Assembly (NCBI RefSeq): GCF_900491745.1
Contig: NZ_UETR01000029.1
Span: forward strand, 1 to 38,262
DNA: 38,262 bases
Direction of reading: 5' to 3'
DNA from: Amarolinea aalborgensis
Lineage (GTDB): Bacteria; Chloroflexota; Anaerolineae; SSC4; Amarolineaceae
Shown here: positions 18,887 to 26,308 of the stretch, in pieces
Numbering within the stretch: position 1 is the first letter of the stretch
How the letters are laid out: every line of letters begins with the position of its first letter
Notes under the pieces: generated by a model
Seen by the model: the letters and a program-made list of their open reading frames with translations, nothing else
Told to the model about the DNA's origin: nothing
Database searches by the model: none
Program-made: the position numbers and the translations under genes

Positions 18887-19693
18887 ATGAAACAGAGATG
18901 GACCCAGGGTCTGACCCTGGTTTTAATGGGACTTTTGCTGCTGGCGCTGGCAGCCTGCGCCGCGCAGACGCCGCCAGCCACGCCCACCCCGACTGGCCCA
19001 ACCGGCGCGGAGCTGATTGCACAGATGCAAAAAGCCATCGCCGGCGCCAAAAGCGCGCACCTGACCATGCGTTTCCAGGTAGGCACGGCGGATGGGCCAG
19101 TGACCGGCACGGCTGAATTCTGGGGTCAGCGCCCGGGCCAGCGCCGTATTCAACTGCGCAGCGACCTGGGCAGCGTGGATGGCATCCTTGCGGTCACGGC
19201 CGGCGACCAGGGCTGGGCCTACAGCAAGCGTGACGACGTCGTGATCGTGGCGGACCGCAGCCTGCTGCAAAGCCAGTTGGGTCGCCAGCCCGAGCTGCGT
19301 GAGATTGCCGGCTTCGTGGACAAGCTCCTCGCGCGCGGCTTCACCGACACCGAAGCGGTCAACCAGGGCGCGGCCACCATCAACGGCCGCGCTGCCTACA
19401 AAGTGCAGGTGACGTTCAAGCCGACCGCGGATCCGGCCCAGAAGCTGGAGGGCATCGGCGCCGTTTTCTTCATTGACGCCGAGACCCATCTCCCGCAGCG
19501 CGTGGAGCTGGAGGTAACCTACGGCAACTTCACTGTGCGCGGCTTTGCCGAAGTGCAGGGCGCAATCGAGCTGGACCCCACGCTCGACGCAGGCCTCTTC
19601 ACCTTCGACCCACCGCCGGGCGCCGCGGTCATCAACCTGGCGGATATTCCCCTGCCGTCGGTGGCGCCCGCGGAGCTGCCGGTGGTGAAGTAG
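18887..19693 (+). CDS. Lipoprotein, LppX/LprG/LolA-like fold
   Basis: 268 aa. Lipobox LALAAC with C24 as the lipidated residue, followed by a Pro/Thr spacer. The body (about 38-255) reads like the LppX_LprAFG/LolA-like half-barrel proteins that bind acyl chains: an early ELIAQMQKAIAGAKSAHLTM helix, strand pairs GTAEFWGQRPGQ and DQGWAYSKRDD, and a late VTYGNFTVRGFAEV strand pair. It could carry a lipid exported by the ABC system upstream, an inference from gene order. The gap to the preceding gene is 52 bp with a GGAGG-like site before the ATG. Confidence 0.7.
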   Translation: MKQRWTQGLTLVLMGLLLLALAACAAQTPPATPTPTGPTGAELIAQMQKAIAGAKSAHLTMRFQVGTADGPVTGTAEFWGQRPGQRRIQLRSDLGSVDGILAVTAGDQGWAYSKRDDVVIVADRSLLQSQLGRQPELREIAGFVDKLLARGFTDTEAVNQGAATINGRAAYKVQVTFKPTADPAQKLEGIGAVFFIDAETHLPQRVELEVTYGNFTVRGFAEVQGAIELDPTLDAGLFTFDPPPGAAVINLADIPLPSVAPAELPVVK

Positions 19694-19703
19694 AGAGAAA
19701 AGA

Positions 19704-19759
19704 CCGGAGACTGGAGACCGGAGACTGGAGATTGGAGACCCGAGACCGGAGATTGGGAT
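19704..19759. repeat. Heptanucleotide tandem repeat, 8 units
   Basis: Consecutive 7-mers of form YYGGAGA (CCGGAGA, CTGGAGA, TTGGAGA and one CCCGAGA). It sits directly after the lipoprotein stop. Other heptamer arrays with different units are at 8734 and 31741. Confidence 0.8.
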
Positions 19760-19815
19760 GGGGTGAGATGTGTCGGTGAGAGTGCGTATGGAGCGACGTC
19801 TCGCCTTGATTCGGG

Positions 19816-19882
19816 CGCAGATGAACGCAGGTGCACGCTGATGTGATCAATAATCTGCGTGCGCAGTCAGCGTGAATCTGCG
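19816..19882. repeat. Palindromic CGCAGAT-type intergenic repeat, copy 2
   Basis: CGCAGAT and ATCTGCG bound the element, with TGCACGCTGAT and ATCTGCGTGCGCAG inside. It is the same family as 10920-11064 but has a shorter centre. Between it and the promoter at 19996 I see nothing else. Confidence 0.65.
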
Positions 19883-19995
19883 TCCGTTCTTTGGCTCTGT
19901 TTGTCAATAGATGCCCGTCCGCTCTACCCACTTTTCGTGGGGGGCGGGCGGGTTTGTTGTCGGTTGAACCTGGCTCCAGCCGCGCCGGGCCTGGG

Positions 19996-20024
19996 TTGAC
20001 CGCGGCGCATGGTTGCGGTATGAT
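19996..20024 (+). promoter_or_regulatory. Promoter of DGR target 1
   Basis: TTGACC, 17-bp spacer, TATGAT. The same two hexamers at the same spacing precede the toxin-antitoxin pair at 30911. The transcript would have a leader of about 90 bases before the AAGGAG ribosome site at 20106-20111. Confidence 0.6.
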
Positions 20025-20119
20025 AACTCGGCAACGGCAGTTCATCTATCCTGTGCATGCTGTCAATCCTGTCTACATTCATGACGTCGTCACGGCCACT
20101 GCCTGAAGGAGCGATACCC

Positions 20120-23100
20120 ATGAACCTCAGTGAATGGAAAACCGAGGCGCACGCCAACCTGCGGCGGCTCGCCGGTACGCTGCGCCGCATGGCCCCCGGC
20201 ACGTTGTACGGCGCGTTGGCGTCCGCTTCCGTCCTGCCGGTGGTGATCGCCGCCAGCCAGGGAGATTTTGCCGCGGTGGCTGCGCTCGGCAGCCTGGTGG
20301 GTGGGGTGGGCGGCAACCTGATCGCCAACCAGCTCCAGGCCTGGAAAGACCGCAGCGAGGCCGACCTGGCGCTTGACCTGCAGGCGCACGCGACTGCTGA
20401 CCCGGCCTGGCGCGATGCGCTGGATCAGATGCTGAATGAGTTCCAGGCGCCGCAGGTGCTTGAGGTTGCGCTCGACCCCACAGACCGGTCGTGGTTTGCG
20501 GACTTACTGCGCCGTGAACTGGCCGCGATCGGAAGTCTGGTCACCTACCAGGCCACCGCGCAGGGAAGCGACAATGCAATCGCCCAGGGATCACAGGCCA
20601 AGGCGGCCTCTGGCGGCGGCGTCGTGGCCGACACCATCCACGGCCCCGTGATCATCAACCCGCCGCCGCCCCCTGACCCGGCGCGGCCAGATCCGGCCAG
20701 CCTGCGCCGGGCGTACCTGAACCGCGTGCTGGAGCAGGCTGGCGCGCTCTCGCTCGGCGGCGTTGATCCGCGCGTGGCGAGTGATGCCAAAGCGCGCCTC
20801 AATCTGGCGGCTGTCTACACCGCGCTGCTCACCCAAACCCAGGAGTTCGAGGAACGCGGTGCGCGCAGACTGGAAACCCCGCACGAAGGTCAGCGTCTGT
20901 CGGCCGTGGCGCAATTGAACCGCCACGCCCGCCTGGTCGTGTTGGGTGATCCAGGCAGCGGTAAGAGCACCTTCGTCAATTTCGTCGCGCTCTGCCTGGC
21001 TGGCGAGGCCCTGGGTGACAGCGCCGCCAACCTGGCGCTGTTGAGAGCCCCACTGCCGCCGGAGAAGGATGAGACGCCGCGCCTCACTGGGCGTGACGAA
21101 AAGCAGGAGGAGAAGCCGCAGCCATGGCAGCACGGCGCGCTGCTGCCGGTGCAAATCGTCCTGCGCGATTTGGCCGCGCATGGCCTTCCCGCGGCCGGCC
21201 AGCCCGCAACAGCCGAGCATTTGTGGCAGCACATTGTGGCCTCTCTGCGCACAGCCTCCTGCGGCGAATACGAGCCTTTCCTGCGACGTGAACTGCGCGA
21301 GCAAGGGGGGCTGCTGCTCCTGGATGGGCTAGATGAAGTACCGGAAGCAGATCAACGCCGCGTGCAGATCAGGCAGGCCATCGAAGACTTCGCCGCCTCT
21401 TTTCCACGCTGTCGCATCCTGATCACAAGCCGCACCTACGCCTACCAGCAGCAGGATTGGCGCCTGCCGGGCTTTGCCGAAACTGTTCTCGCCCCCTTCA
21501 GCGCCGGTCAGATTCAGCGTTTCATTGATCGTTGGTATGCGCACATCGGCGAGCTGCGCGGCTGGGATGCAGCCAACGCGCAGGGGCGCGCCCAACTGCT
21601 GGCGAACGCTGTTTTTGGGAGCGATCGTTTGCGCAGCCTGGCGGAGCGTCCCCTGCTCCTTGCCTTGATGGCCAGCCTGCACGCCTGGCGCGGCGGCAGC
21701 CTGCCGGAGAAGCGCGAAGAGCTGTACGCGGACGCCGTCGAGCTGCTGCTCGATTGGTGGGAGAGTCAGCGCATCGCGCGTGACGCGCGCGGCCAACCCA
21801 CGAACATCCAACCCAGCCTGGTCGAGTGGCTCAAACTCGACCGTGAGAAAGTGCGTGCGGTTTTGCACACCCTGGCCTACCAGGCCCACGCGAGTCAACC
21901 GACCCTGCTCGGCACGGCCGACATTGCGGAGGAAACGCTGGTCACACAGCTGCTGGATGCCAGTCCCACGGATGACATCAAACCCAAACGCCTGGTGGAA
22001 TACCTGAGCCAACGCGCAGGCATCCTGTTGCCGCGCGGCGTCAAGGTCTATACCTTCCCGCACCGCACCTTCCAGGAATACCTGGCGGCCTGCTACCTGA
22101 CCGATCACGACTACCCAACGACCCTGGCCGTCCTGGCGCGGCAGGCGCCTGAACGCTGGCGTGAAGTGGCGCTGCTGGCCGGGGCCAAGGCCGCCAGGGG
22201 CACGGCCACCGCCATCTGGCTCCTGGTGGACGAACTGTGCTACCAGGAACCGGCCGACCCTGGCTACACGACCGCAGACGCCTGGGGTGCGCAGTTGGCC
22301 GGGCAGGCTCTGGTCGAAATCGCCAACCTGGGCCAGATCAGCGCAGCCCGGCGCGCCAGCGTGCAGCGGGTTTCACGCGGGCTGATCCATCTGCTGCAGC
22401 GCAGCGAACTCCCGCCGGTCGAGCGTGCGTTGGCCGGCCGCACCCTGGCGCGCTTGGGCGACCCGCGGCCGGAGGCGCTGACCGCGGCGGGGATGCAATT
22501 CTGCTATATCCCGGCCGGCCCCTTCTGGATGGGGAGCCAGGACGACCCGGATGCGGAGGACAACGAGCAGCCGCAGCGCCAGGTTGATCTTGCCTACGAC
22601 TACTGGATCGGCCGCTACCCGGTGACGAACGCGCAGTTCGGGGAGTTTGCGGCTGCGGGCGGCTACCGCGAGGCGCGCTACTGGGGCGAGGCGCAGGCGG
22701 CGAAGTACTGGCAGAAAGACCGCGGGTTCAAAGGGAATTGGGACAACGCATGGCGCCTCGGGCCGTATGATTTCGGCGAGCCGCGCAATTTCCCAAATCA
22801 CCCGGTGGTTGGGGTGACGTGGTACGAGGCGCTGGCGTACACGCGCTGGTTGGGCGAACGGCTGGCAGGGCGGATACCCGCGGGGTGGAAAGTGCGTCTG
22901 CCCAACGAACCGGAGTGGGAGAAGGCGGCGCGGGGCGGGGTGAAAGTACCGGCGCAGGCGTTGATGCGCGCCGCGGCGGCCGGCTTGGTCGCGCCGGTAG
23001 CGCCGATGCAGCCCAATCCCGATGCGCGGCGGCGCTACCCGTGGGGCAACGATCCCGACGCCAATCGGGCGAACAGCGAGGAGAGCGGGATCGGGACGAC

Positions 23101-23401
23101 GAGCGCGGTAGGCTGTTTTCCCGGCGGCGCCAGCGTGTATGGCGCGGAGGAGCTGAGCGGCAACGTGTGGGAGTGGACACGCAGTCTGTGGGGATCCGAC
23201 TACCAAAAGCCCCGCTACGGTTATCCCTATGTGGTTACGGATGGGCGCGAGAACCTGGCGGCCGGATCTTCTGAGCTGCGGGTTGTGCGCGGGGGTGCTT
23301 ATTATGTCAATAGAACCCATGTTCGGTGCGCTCGGCGCCGCAGGGACTACCCGAGCCACTGGGGCAACTATAGGGGTTTTCGGGTGGTGGTGTCCCCATG
23401 A
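20120..23401 (+). CDS. DGR target 1: membrane-linked NACHT NTPase with FGE/C-type-lectin-like variable C-terminus
   Basis: 1093 aa. Start chosen at the ATG 8 bp after AAGGAG; the longer frame has no such site. Order: hydrophobic N-terminal region (about 28-72), a Gly/Ser/Gln-rich stretch (about 146-180), NACHT NTPase with Walker A GDPGSGKST (276-284), Walker B LLLLDGLDE (398-406) and ITSRT sensor (about 435), a helical part with FPHRTFQEYLA, then an FGE-sulfatase-like domain from 792 (FCYIPAGPFWMGS) to the end. The last 26 residues are the DGR variable repeat. NACHT proteins are STAND ATPases that oligomerise on ligand detection; here the lectin-like fold would present the diversified sensor surface. 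Signalling output is unknown. Its last 300 residues match target 2. Confidence 0.93.
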   Translation: MNLSEWKTEAHANLRRLAGTLRRMAPGTLYGALASASVLPVVIAASQGDFAAVAALGSLVGGVGGNLIANQLQAWKDRSEADLALDLQAHATADPAWRDALDQMLNEFQAPQVLEVALDPTDRSWFADLLRRELAAIGSLVTYQATAQGSDNAIAQGSQAKAASGGGVVADTIHGPVIINPPPPPDPARPDPASLRRAYLNRVLEQAGALSLGGVDPRVASDAKARLNLAAVYTALLTQTQEFEERGARRLETPHEGQRLSAVAQLNRHARLVVLGDPGSGKSTFVNFVALCLAGEALGDSAANLALLRAPLPPEKDETPRLTGRDEKQEEKPQPWQHGALLPVQIVLRDLAAHGLPAAGQPATAEHLWQHIVASLRTASCGEYEPFLRRELREQGGLLLLDGLDEVPEADQRRVQIRQAIEDFAASFPRCRILITSRTYAYQQQDWRLPGFAETVLAPFSAGQIQRFIDRWYAHIGELRGWDAANAQGRAQLLANAVFGSDRLRSLAERPLLLALMASLHAWRGGSLPEKREELYADAVELLLDWWESQRIARDARGQPTNIQPSLVEWLKLDREKVRAVLHTLAYQAHASQPTLLGTADIAEETLVTQLLDASPTDDIKPKRLVEYLSQRAGILLPRGVKVYTFPHRTFQEYLAACYLTDHDYPTTLAVLARQAPERWREVALLAGAKAARGTATAIWLLVDELCYQEPADPGYTTADAWGAQLAGQALVEIANLGQISAARRASVQRVSRGLIHLLQRSELPPVERALAGRTLARLGDPRPEALTAAGMQFCYIPAGPFWMGSQDDPDAEDNEQPQRQVDLAYDYWIGRYPVTNAQFGEFAAAGGYREARYWGEAQAAKYWQKDRGFKGNWDNAWRLGPYDFGEPRNFPNHPVVGVTWYEALAYTRWLGERLAGRIPAGWKVRLPNEPEWEKAARGGVKVPAQALMRAAAAGLVAPVAPMQPNPDARRRYPWGNDPDANRANSEESGIGTTSAVGCFPGGASVYGAEELSGNVWEWTRSLWGSDYQKPRYGYPYVVTDGRENLAAGSSELRVVRGGAYYVNRTHVRCARRRRDYPSHWGNYRGFRVVVSP
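23319..23400 (+). repeat. DGR variable repeat 1 (VR1)
   Basis: 82 bp aligned without gaps to the template repeat at 25965-26046. There are 11 differences, all at TR adenines (A to G, C or T) and none at C, G or T. Variable codons lie at residues 1072, 1074, 1076, 1077, 1079, 1080, 1082 and 1084 of target 1, where TR mostly has AAC/AAT. The invariant 3' part, GGGGTTTTCGGGTGGTGGTG, is the likely initiation-of-mutagenic-homing (IMH) segment. Confidence 0.95.
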
Positions 23402-23489
23402 TTCCTCTGGCCTCTGGAACTCTGATCTCTGGAACTCTGGGCCGATCCGGACTATGCGTCAACGTCCGCGACGACATAACCCCTGCCTT

Positions 23490-23518
23490 GCCGCCAGTAG
23501 GCGGCCGAAAATTTTTTT
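23490..23518 (+). terminator. Rho-independent terminator after target 1
   Basis: GCCGCC, loop AGTA, GGCGGC, then CGAAAA and seven T. It lies about 90 bp after the stop and has a near-identical copy after target 2. Confidence 0.7.
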
Positions 23519-23520
23519 CA

Positions 23521-23751
23521 GCGTCCCCCCTTGCGCAGGCTGGTTCCCCTCGTAGGTCACGCCTCCGGCGTGACGACGTGCTCAGCGACAAATCGTGCTG
23601 CCCTACGTCAGCGTCGTCCTGGCCCTGCGTCCCCTTGCGCCGGCTGGTTCCCCTCGTAGGTCACGCCTCCGGCGTGACGACGTGCTCAGCGACAAATCGT
23701 ACTGCCCTACGTCAGCGTCGTCCTGGCCCTGCGTCCCCTTGCGCAGGCTGG
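23521..23751. repeat. Two-copy tandem repeat (about 104 bp) with CGTAGGTC hairpins
   Basis: Units begin near 23521 and 23627, with a partial third at 23731. Each has CGTAGGTC followed by the hairpin GTCACGCC-TCC-GGCGTGAC (23556-23574 and 23660-23678) and a downstream CCCTACG that partly mirrors the first arm. The same array follows target 2 at 30547-30774. No gene is credible between 23402 and 24035. Confidence 0.85.
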
Positions 23752-23903
23752 CTGCTCCAGTCAGCGTCGGGCAAGCCGGTGGCGTTCTCGACGGCGAAGG
23801 CGCCTTACCCGGCGGGCCTGCGCCAGGTTGGGCGATTGTCCGGCTGCCAACCCTCGCAGGGGTGCGTGGACATCCCAGCGTTGACTTGTGAGGACGTCAC
23901 GTG

Positions 23904-23961
23904 CCTCTGAGATCGTCATCTGGCCGCAGCCCTGCGAGGGGGATCCCCTTGCGCCGGCTGG
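23904..23961. repeat. Diverged copy of the window-end repeat family
   Basis: GCAGCCCTGCGAGGGGG and CCCCTTGCGCCGGCTGG face each other, and the stretch matches the reverse complement of 37931-37994 (CCAGATG and CTCAGAGGC words included). From here to the avd start only ordinary leader sequence is seen. Confidence 0.55.
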
Positions 23962-24035
23962 CCGGGCGCAGCGACAATTCAATTCGTGGCAATTCGTGAA
24001 ATTCGTGGCAACTATCCGGTCCGAGGAAAACTACC

Positions 24036-24455
24036 ATGACACCACCACCGATGCCGATCTTCGCCCGCACCTTCGATTTCTTGAGCTGGCTGCTGCCGGC
24101 CACGAACAACTTTCCGCGTGCGCACCGGCACACGGTGACGCAGCGTCTGCTCAACGCGGCCTTCGACCTGCGTGAGCGCCTGGAGGAGGCCAATCAGCGC
24201 CAGGGCGCGGCGCGCCTCGATCGCCTGGCGCTGGCCGACGACGCGTTGGCCCATGTGCGCGTCTATCTGCGGTTGGCGGTGCACTGGAAATGGCTGACGC
24301 CCGGCCAGTACCAGCACGTCGCCCTTATGGTGACCGAAATCGGCCGGCTGCTCGGCGGCTGGCAGCAGGACACCATCAAGCGTATGGCAGCATCGGCCAA
24401 GCCGCCGCCCGCGCTCCCGCCCGCCGAGGAGCCTTACTGGGCAAACGATGCGTAA
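24036..24455 (+). CDS. avd: DGR accessory variability determinant (Avd), four-helix bundle
   Basis: 139 aa. The text fits the Avd-like family closely: FDFLSWLLPATNNFPRAHR near the start, then TQRLLNAAFDLRERLEEAN, an R/L-rich helix VRVYLRLAVHWKWL, and EIGRLLGGW at the end. Avd proteins form a basic pentamer that binds the DGR reverse transcriptase and the TR RNA and are needed for mutagenic cDNA synthesis. It lies between target 1 and TR, the usual order in this DGR type. The IS insertion 91 bp downstream now separates it from TR and RT. GAGG precedes the ATG. Confidence 0.92.
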   Translation: MTPPPMPIFARTFDFLSWLLPATNNFPRAHRHTVTQRLLNAAFDLRERLEEANQRQGAARLDRLALADDALAHVRVYLRLAVHWKWLTPGQYQHVALMVTEIGRLLGGWQQDTIKRMAASAKPPPALPPAEEPYWANDA

Positions 24456-24508
24456 CCTAACGCTCTCTTCCCCCCTTCTCCTCTCCGTCATCTTCTCCCT
24501 CTTCCCCC

Positions 24509-24539
24509 CTTCTCCTCTCCGCCGTGCGGAGAGGAGAAG
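24509..24539. repeat. Long hairpin between avd and the IS
   Basis: A 14-bp perfect stem, CTTCTCCTCTCCGC / GCGGAGAGGAGAAG, with loop CGT. The IS target duplication starts within the last bases of its right arm. There is no T-run, so it may be a structural element of the avd-TR transcript or a dispersed repeat rather than a terminator. Confidence 0.7.
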
Positions 24540-25872
24540 AGGGCGGCTTTCGGGGGTAGGTTTTTTTGAGAAGAGTGAGCGAAACAGCGTGACTTCGTGT
24601 AAGATAGAGTTTACCAAACAACCTATCATACTGGAGGTCACAGATGTCTCGCTCAGAATCATTGTTGCAGTGGACGACATGCGTGTCAAGTAATCTGCCT
24701 CAGTTATCAGTAAGTCAGGCCCGGGTGCTGGCGTGGTGGAGTTTTGGGATCGCGATGACGGGCAGTTGTGGGCGCTACACGGTGGCAACCTTTCTCGGTC
24801 TGCTGAGCGGACAGAAAGTGGCCACGGTGGAGCAACGGCTGTATGAATGGTGCCTGGATGCCAAAGACAAGGGCGGGAAGCAGCGGCAAGAACTGGTCCT
24901 CAGCACCTGCCAGTTGGCGCTGCTGCAGTGGATCATCCGCTTGTGGGTGGGCACGCAGTTGGCCTTGACCCTGGATGCCACGAGCCTGGGGGATCGATTT
25001 GTGGTTCTGGCCGTGAGCGTGGTCTACCGCGGGTGTGGGATTCCTGTGGCCTGGACGGTCTTGCCGGCTGGCGCCAAAGGCGCATGGCGCAAGGAATGGC
25101 TGCGCCTGCTGCGCTTGTTGCGCCCGGCCGTGCCCCCAGAGTGGACGGTGATTGTCCTGGCGGATCGGGGCTTGTATGCGGGCTGGCTCTATCGTCGGAT
25201 TGTACGACTGCACTGGCATCCCTTCCTGCGCATCAACAATGGCTCGAAGTTTCGGCCCCAAGGCCGTGCGCACTGGTACTGGCTCAAAGACTTGATTGGT
25301 ACTGTCGGCCACCAGTGGCAGGGCCGCGGTAGTTGCTTCAAACATCCCGCCAGCCGCCTGGAATGTACGCTGCTTGCCTGGTGGAGCGAAGCCAACGAGG
25401 ACCCCTGGTTTGTTCTCACCGATCTCTCACCGACCCAGTCGTCCGTTACCTGGTATGGCCTGCGCTCCTGGTGTGAGCAAGGCTTCAAGTGCAACAAGCG
25501 CGGCGGCTGGCAATGGCAGTTGACCCGCATGCACCATCCCGAGCGTGCCGCACGCCTCTGGCTCGCCCTGGCGGTCGCCACCCTTTGGATGGTCAGTGTT
25601 GGCACCGAGCTCGAATGCCGGACCAACCTTGACGACCCAGACCTGCCCGACCTGCAGGCCTTGCTTGACCACAAACCTGTGCGTCGTATCCGCCTCCACC
25701 GCTTGGGTCGCCTCTGGCTCTTGGTCGAGGCCATCGCACGCCAAGCACTTCACCTGCCACGACAACTTTTACCGGAACCGTGGCCGGCGCCACTTTCACC
25801 GACACAAGCTGTACTGGCACCCTGTCCGGAGGTGCCGCCATGAAAAACCTACCCCCGAAAGGAAGAGGGCGG
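24536..25872. mobile_element. Intact IS4-family insertion sequence, 1315 bp
   Basis: The element spans 24547-25861 with perfect 19-bp terminal inverted repeats (CTTTCGGGGGTAGGTTTTT at 24547-24565; its complement at 25843-25861). It is flanked by the exact 11-bp duplication GAAGAGGGCGG at 24536-24546 and 25862-25872. An 11-bp duplication fits the IS4 family. It contains one transposase gene with all catalytic residues, so it should still be active. It splits the DGR between avd and the template repeat. Confidence 0.96.
24644..25843 (+). CDS. IS4-family DDE transposase
   Basis: 399 aa RNase H-fold transposase for cut-and-paste movement. Catalytic residues: D111 (LTLDATSLGDR), D174 (IVLADRGLYAG) and E278, which sits in the IS4 YREK signature Y271-x2-R274-x3-E278-x6-K285. 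GGAGGT at 24633-24638 is the ribosome site, 5 bp before the ATG. The TGA stop overlaps the first base of the right inverted repeat, a tight layout normal for small IS. No frameshift or truncation is seen. Confidence 0.95.
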   Translation: MSRSESLLQWTTCVSSNLPQLSVSQARVLAWWSFGIAMTGSCGRYTVATFLGLLSGQKVATVEQRLYEWCLDAKDKGGKQRQELVLSTCQLALLQWIIRLWVGTQLALTLDATSLGDRFVVLAVSVVYRGCGIPVAWTVLPAGAKGAWRKEWLRLLRLLRPAVPPEWTVIVLADRGLYAGWLYRRIVRLHWHPFLRINNGSKFRPQGRAHWYWLKDLIGTVGHQWQGRGSCFKHPASRLECTLLAWWSEANEDPWFVLTDLSPTQSSVTWYGLRSWCEQGFKCNKRGGWQWQLTRMHHPERAARLWLALAVATLWMVSVGTELECRTNLDDPDLPDLQALLDHKPVRRIRLHRLGRLWLLVEAIARQALHLPRQLLPEPWPAPLSPTQAVLAPCPEVPP

Positions 25873-25964
25873 GGGGTTGAGGAGAGGCCCCACCCACGAT
25901 GGCAAGCGTGGCCGGCGCGTGGCCGCCGAATCACGTCACTGTCATGGGGGCAGGCTCACACACC

Positions 25965-26046
25965 ATGTTCGGTGCGCTCAGCGCAACAGGAACAACCCGA
26001 ACAACTGGAACAACAATAGGGGTTTTCGGGTGGTGGTGTCCACATG
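25965..26046 (+). repeat. DGR template repeat (TR)
   Basis: 82 bp matching VR1 and VR2, non-coding here, with 22 adenines clustered in AAC/AAT triplets (AACAGGAACAACCCGAACAA and onward). Read in the VR frame it gives an Asn-rich peptide (QRNRNNPNNWNNNRGF). Every mismatch to either VR is a TR adenine. The final ACA codon is CCA in both VRs; such a TR-VR difference near the 3' end fits the IMH*/IMH distinction that makes information flow from TR to VR only. The TR RNA probably extends towards the RT gene; 26047-26230 holds nothing else recognisable. Similarity stops abruptly 5' of 25965, though the VRs still vary there. Confidence 0.95.
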
Positions 26047-26230
26047 GTTCCCCAGCCAGAATCATCCGGCGGCCGGCCTCGTGCCGGCTTCCGGGTCGCG
26101 GCGAATCATGGCGGAGTCTGTTCCCGGCCGCGCCTGTGACGAGCAGGCCGGGCATATACCAACGGCCCTGCGCCCTCGGTGCACAACCTCGGCGCAGGGC
26201 CACCCGGTGCGACGGGGCGCATTTCAGCCC

Positions 26231-26302
26231 CGTAGGTACGGCCTCCTGGCCGGACGATGTCGTCCCAAGACGCGAGTTGTCACACCGGAGATGTGACCTA
26301 CG
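26231..26302. repeat. Solo CGTAGGTC palindromic element upstream of RT
   Basis: A 72-bp composite palindrome: CGTAGGT arm, hairpin CGGCC-TCCT-GGCCG, spacer, hairpin GTCACA-CCGGAGA-TGTGAC, then GACCTACG. It is a compact single copy of the unit amplified at 33080-33810 and ends 6 bp before the RT ATG, so it occupies the RT translation leader. Confidence 0.85.
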
Positions 26303-26308
26303 GTAACC

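Noticed and set aside
23398..23910. ORF of 170 codons after target 1
   Set aside because: It is in the terminator and tandem-repeat region and repeats its own peptide; no ribosome site.
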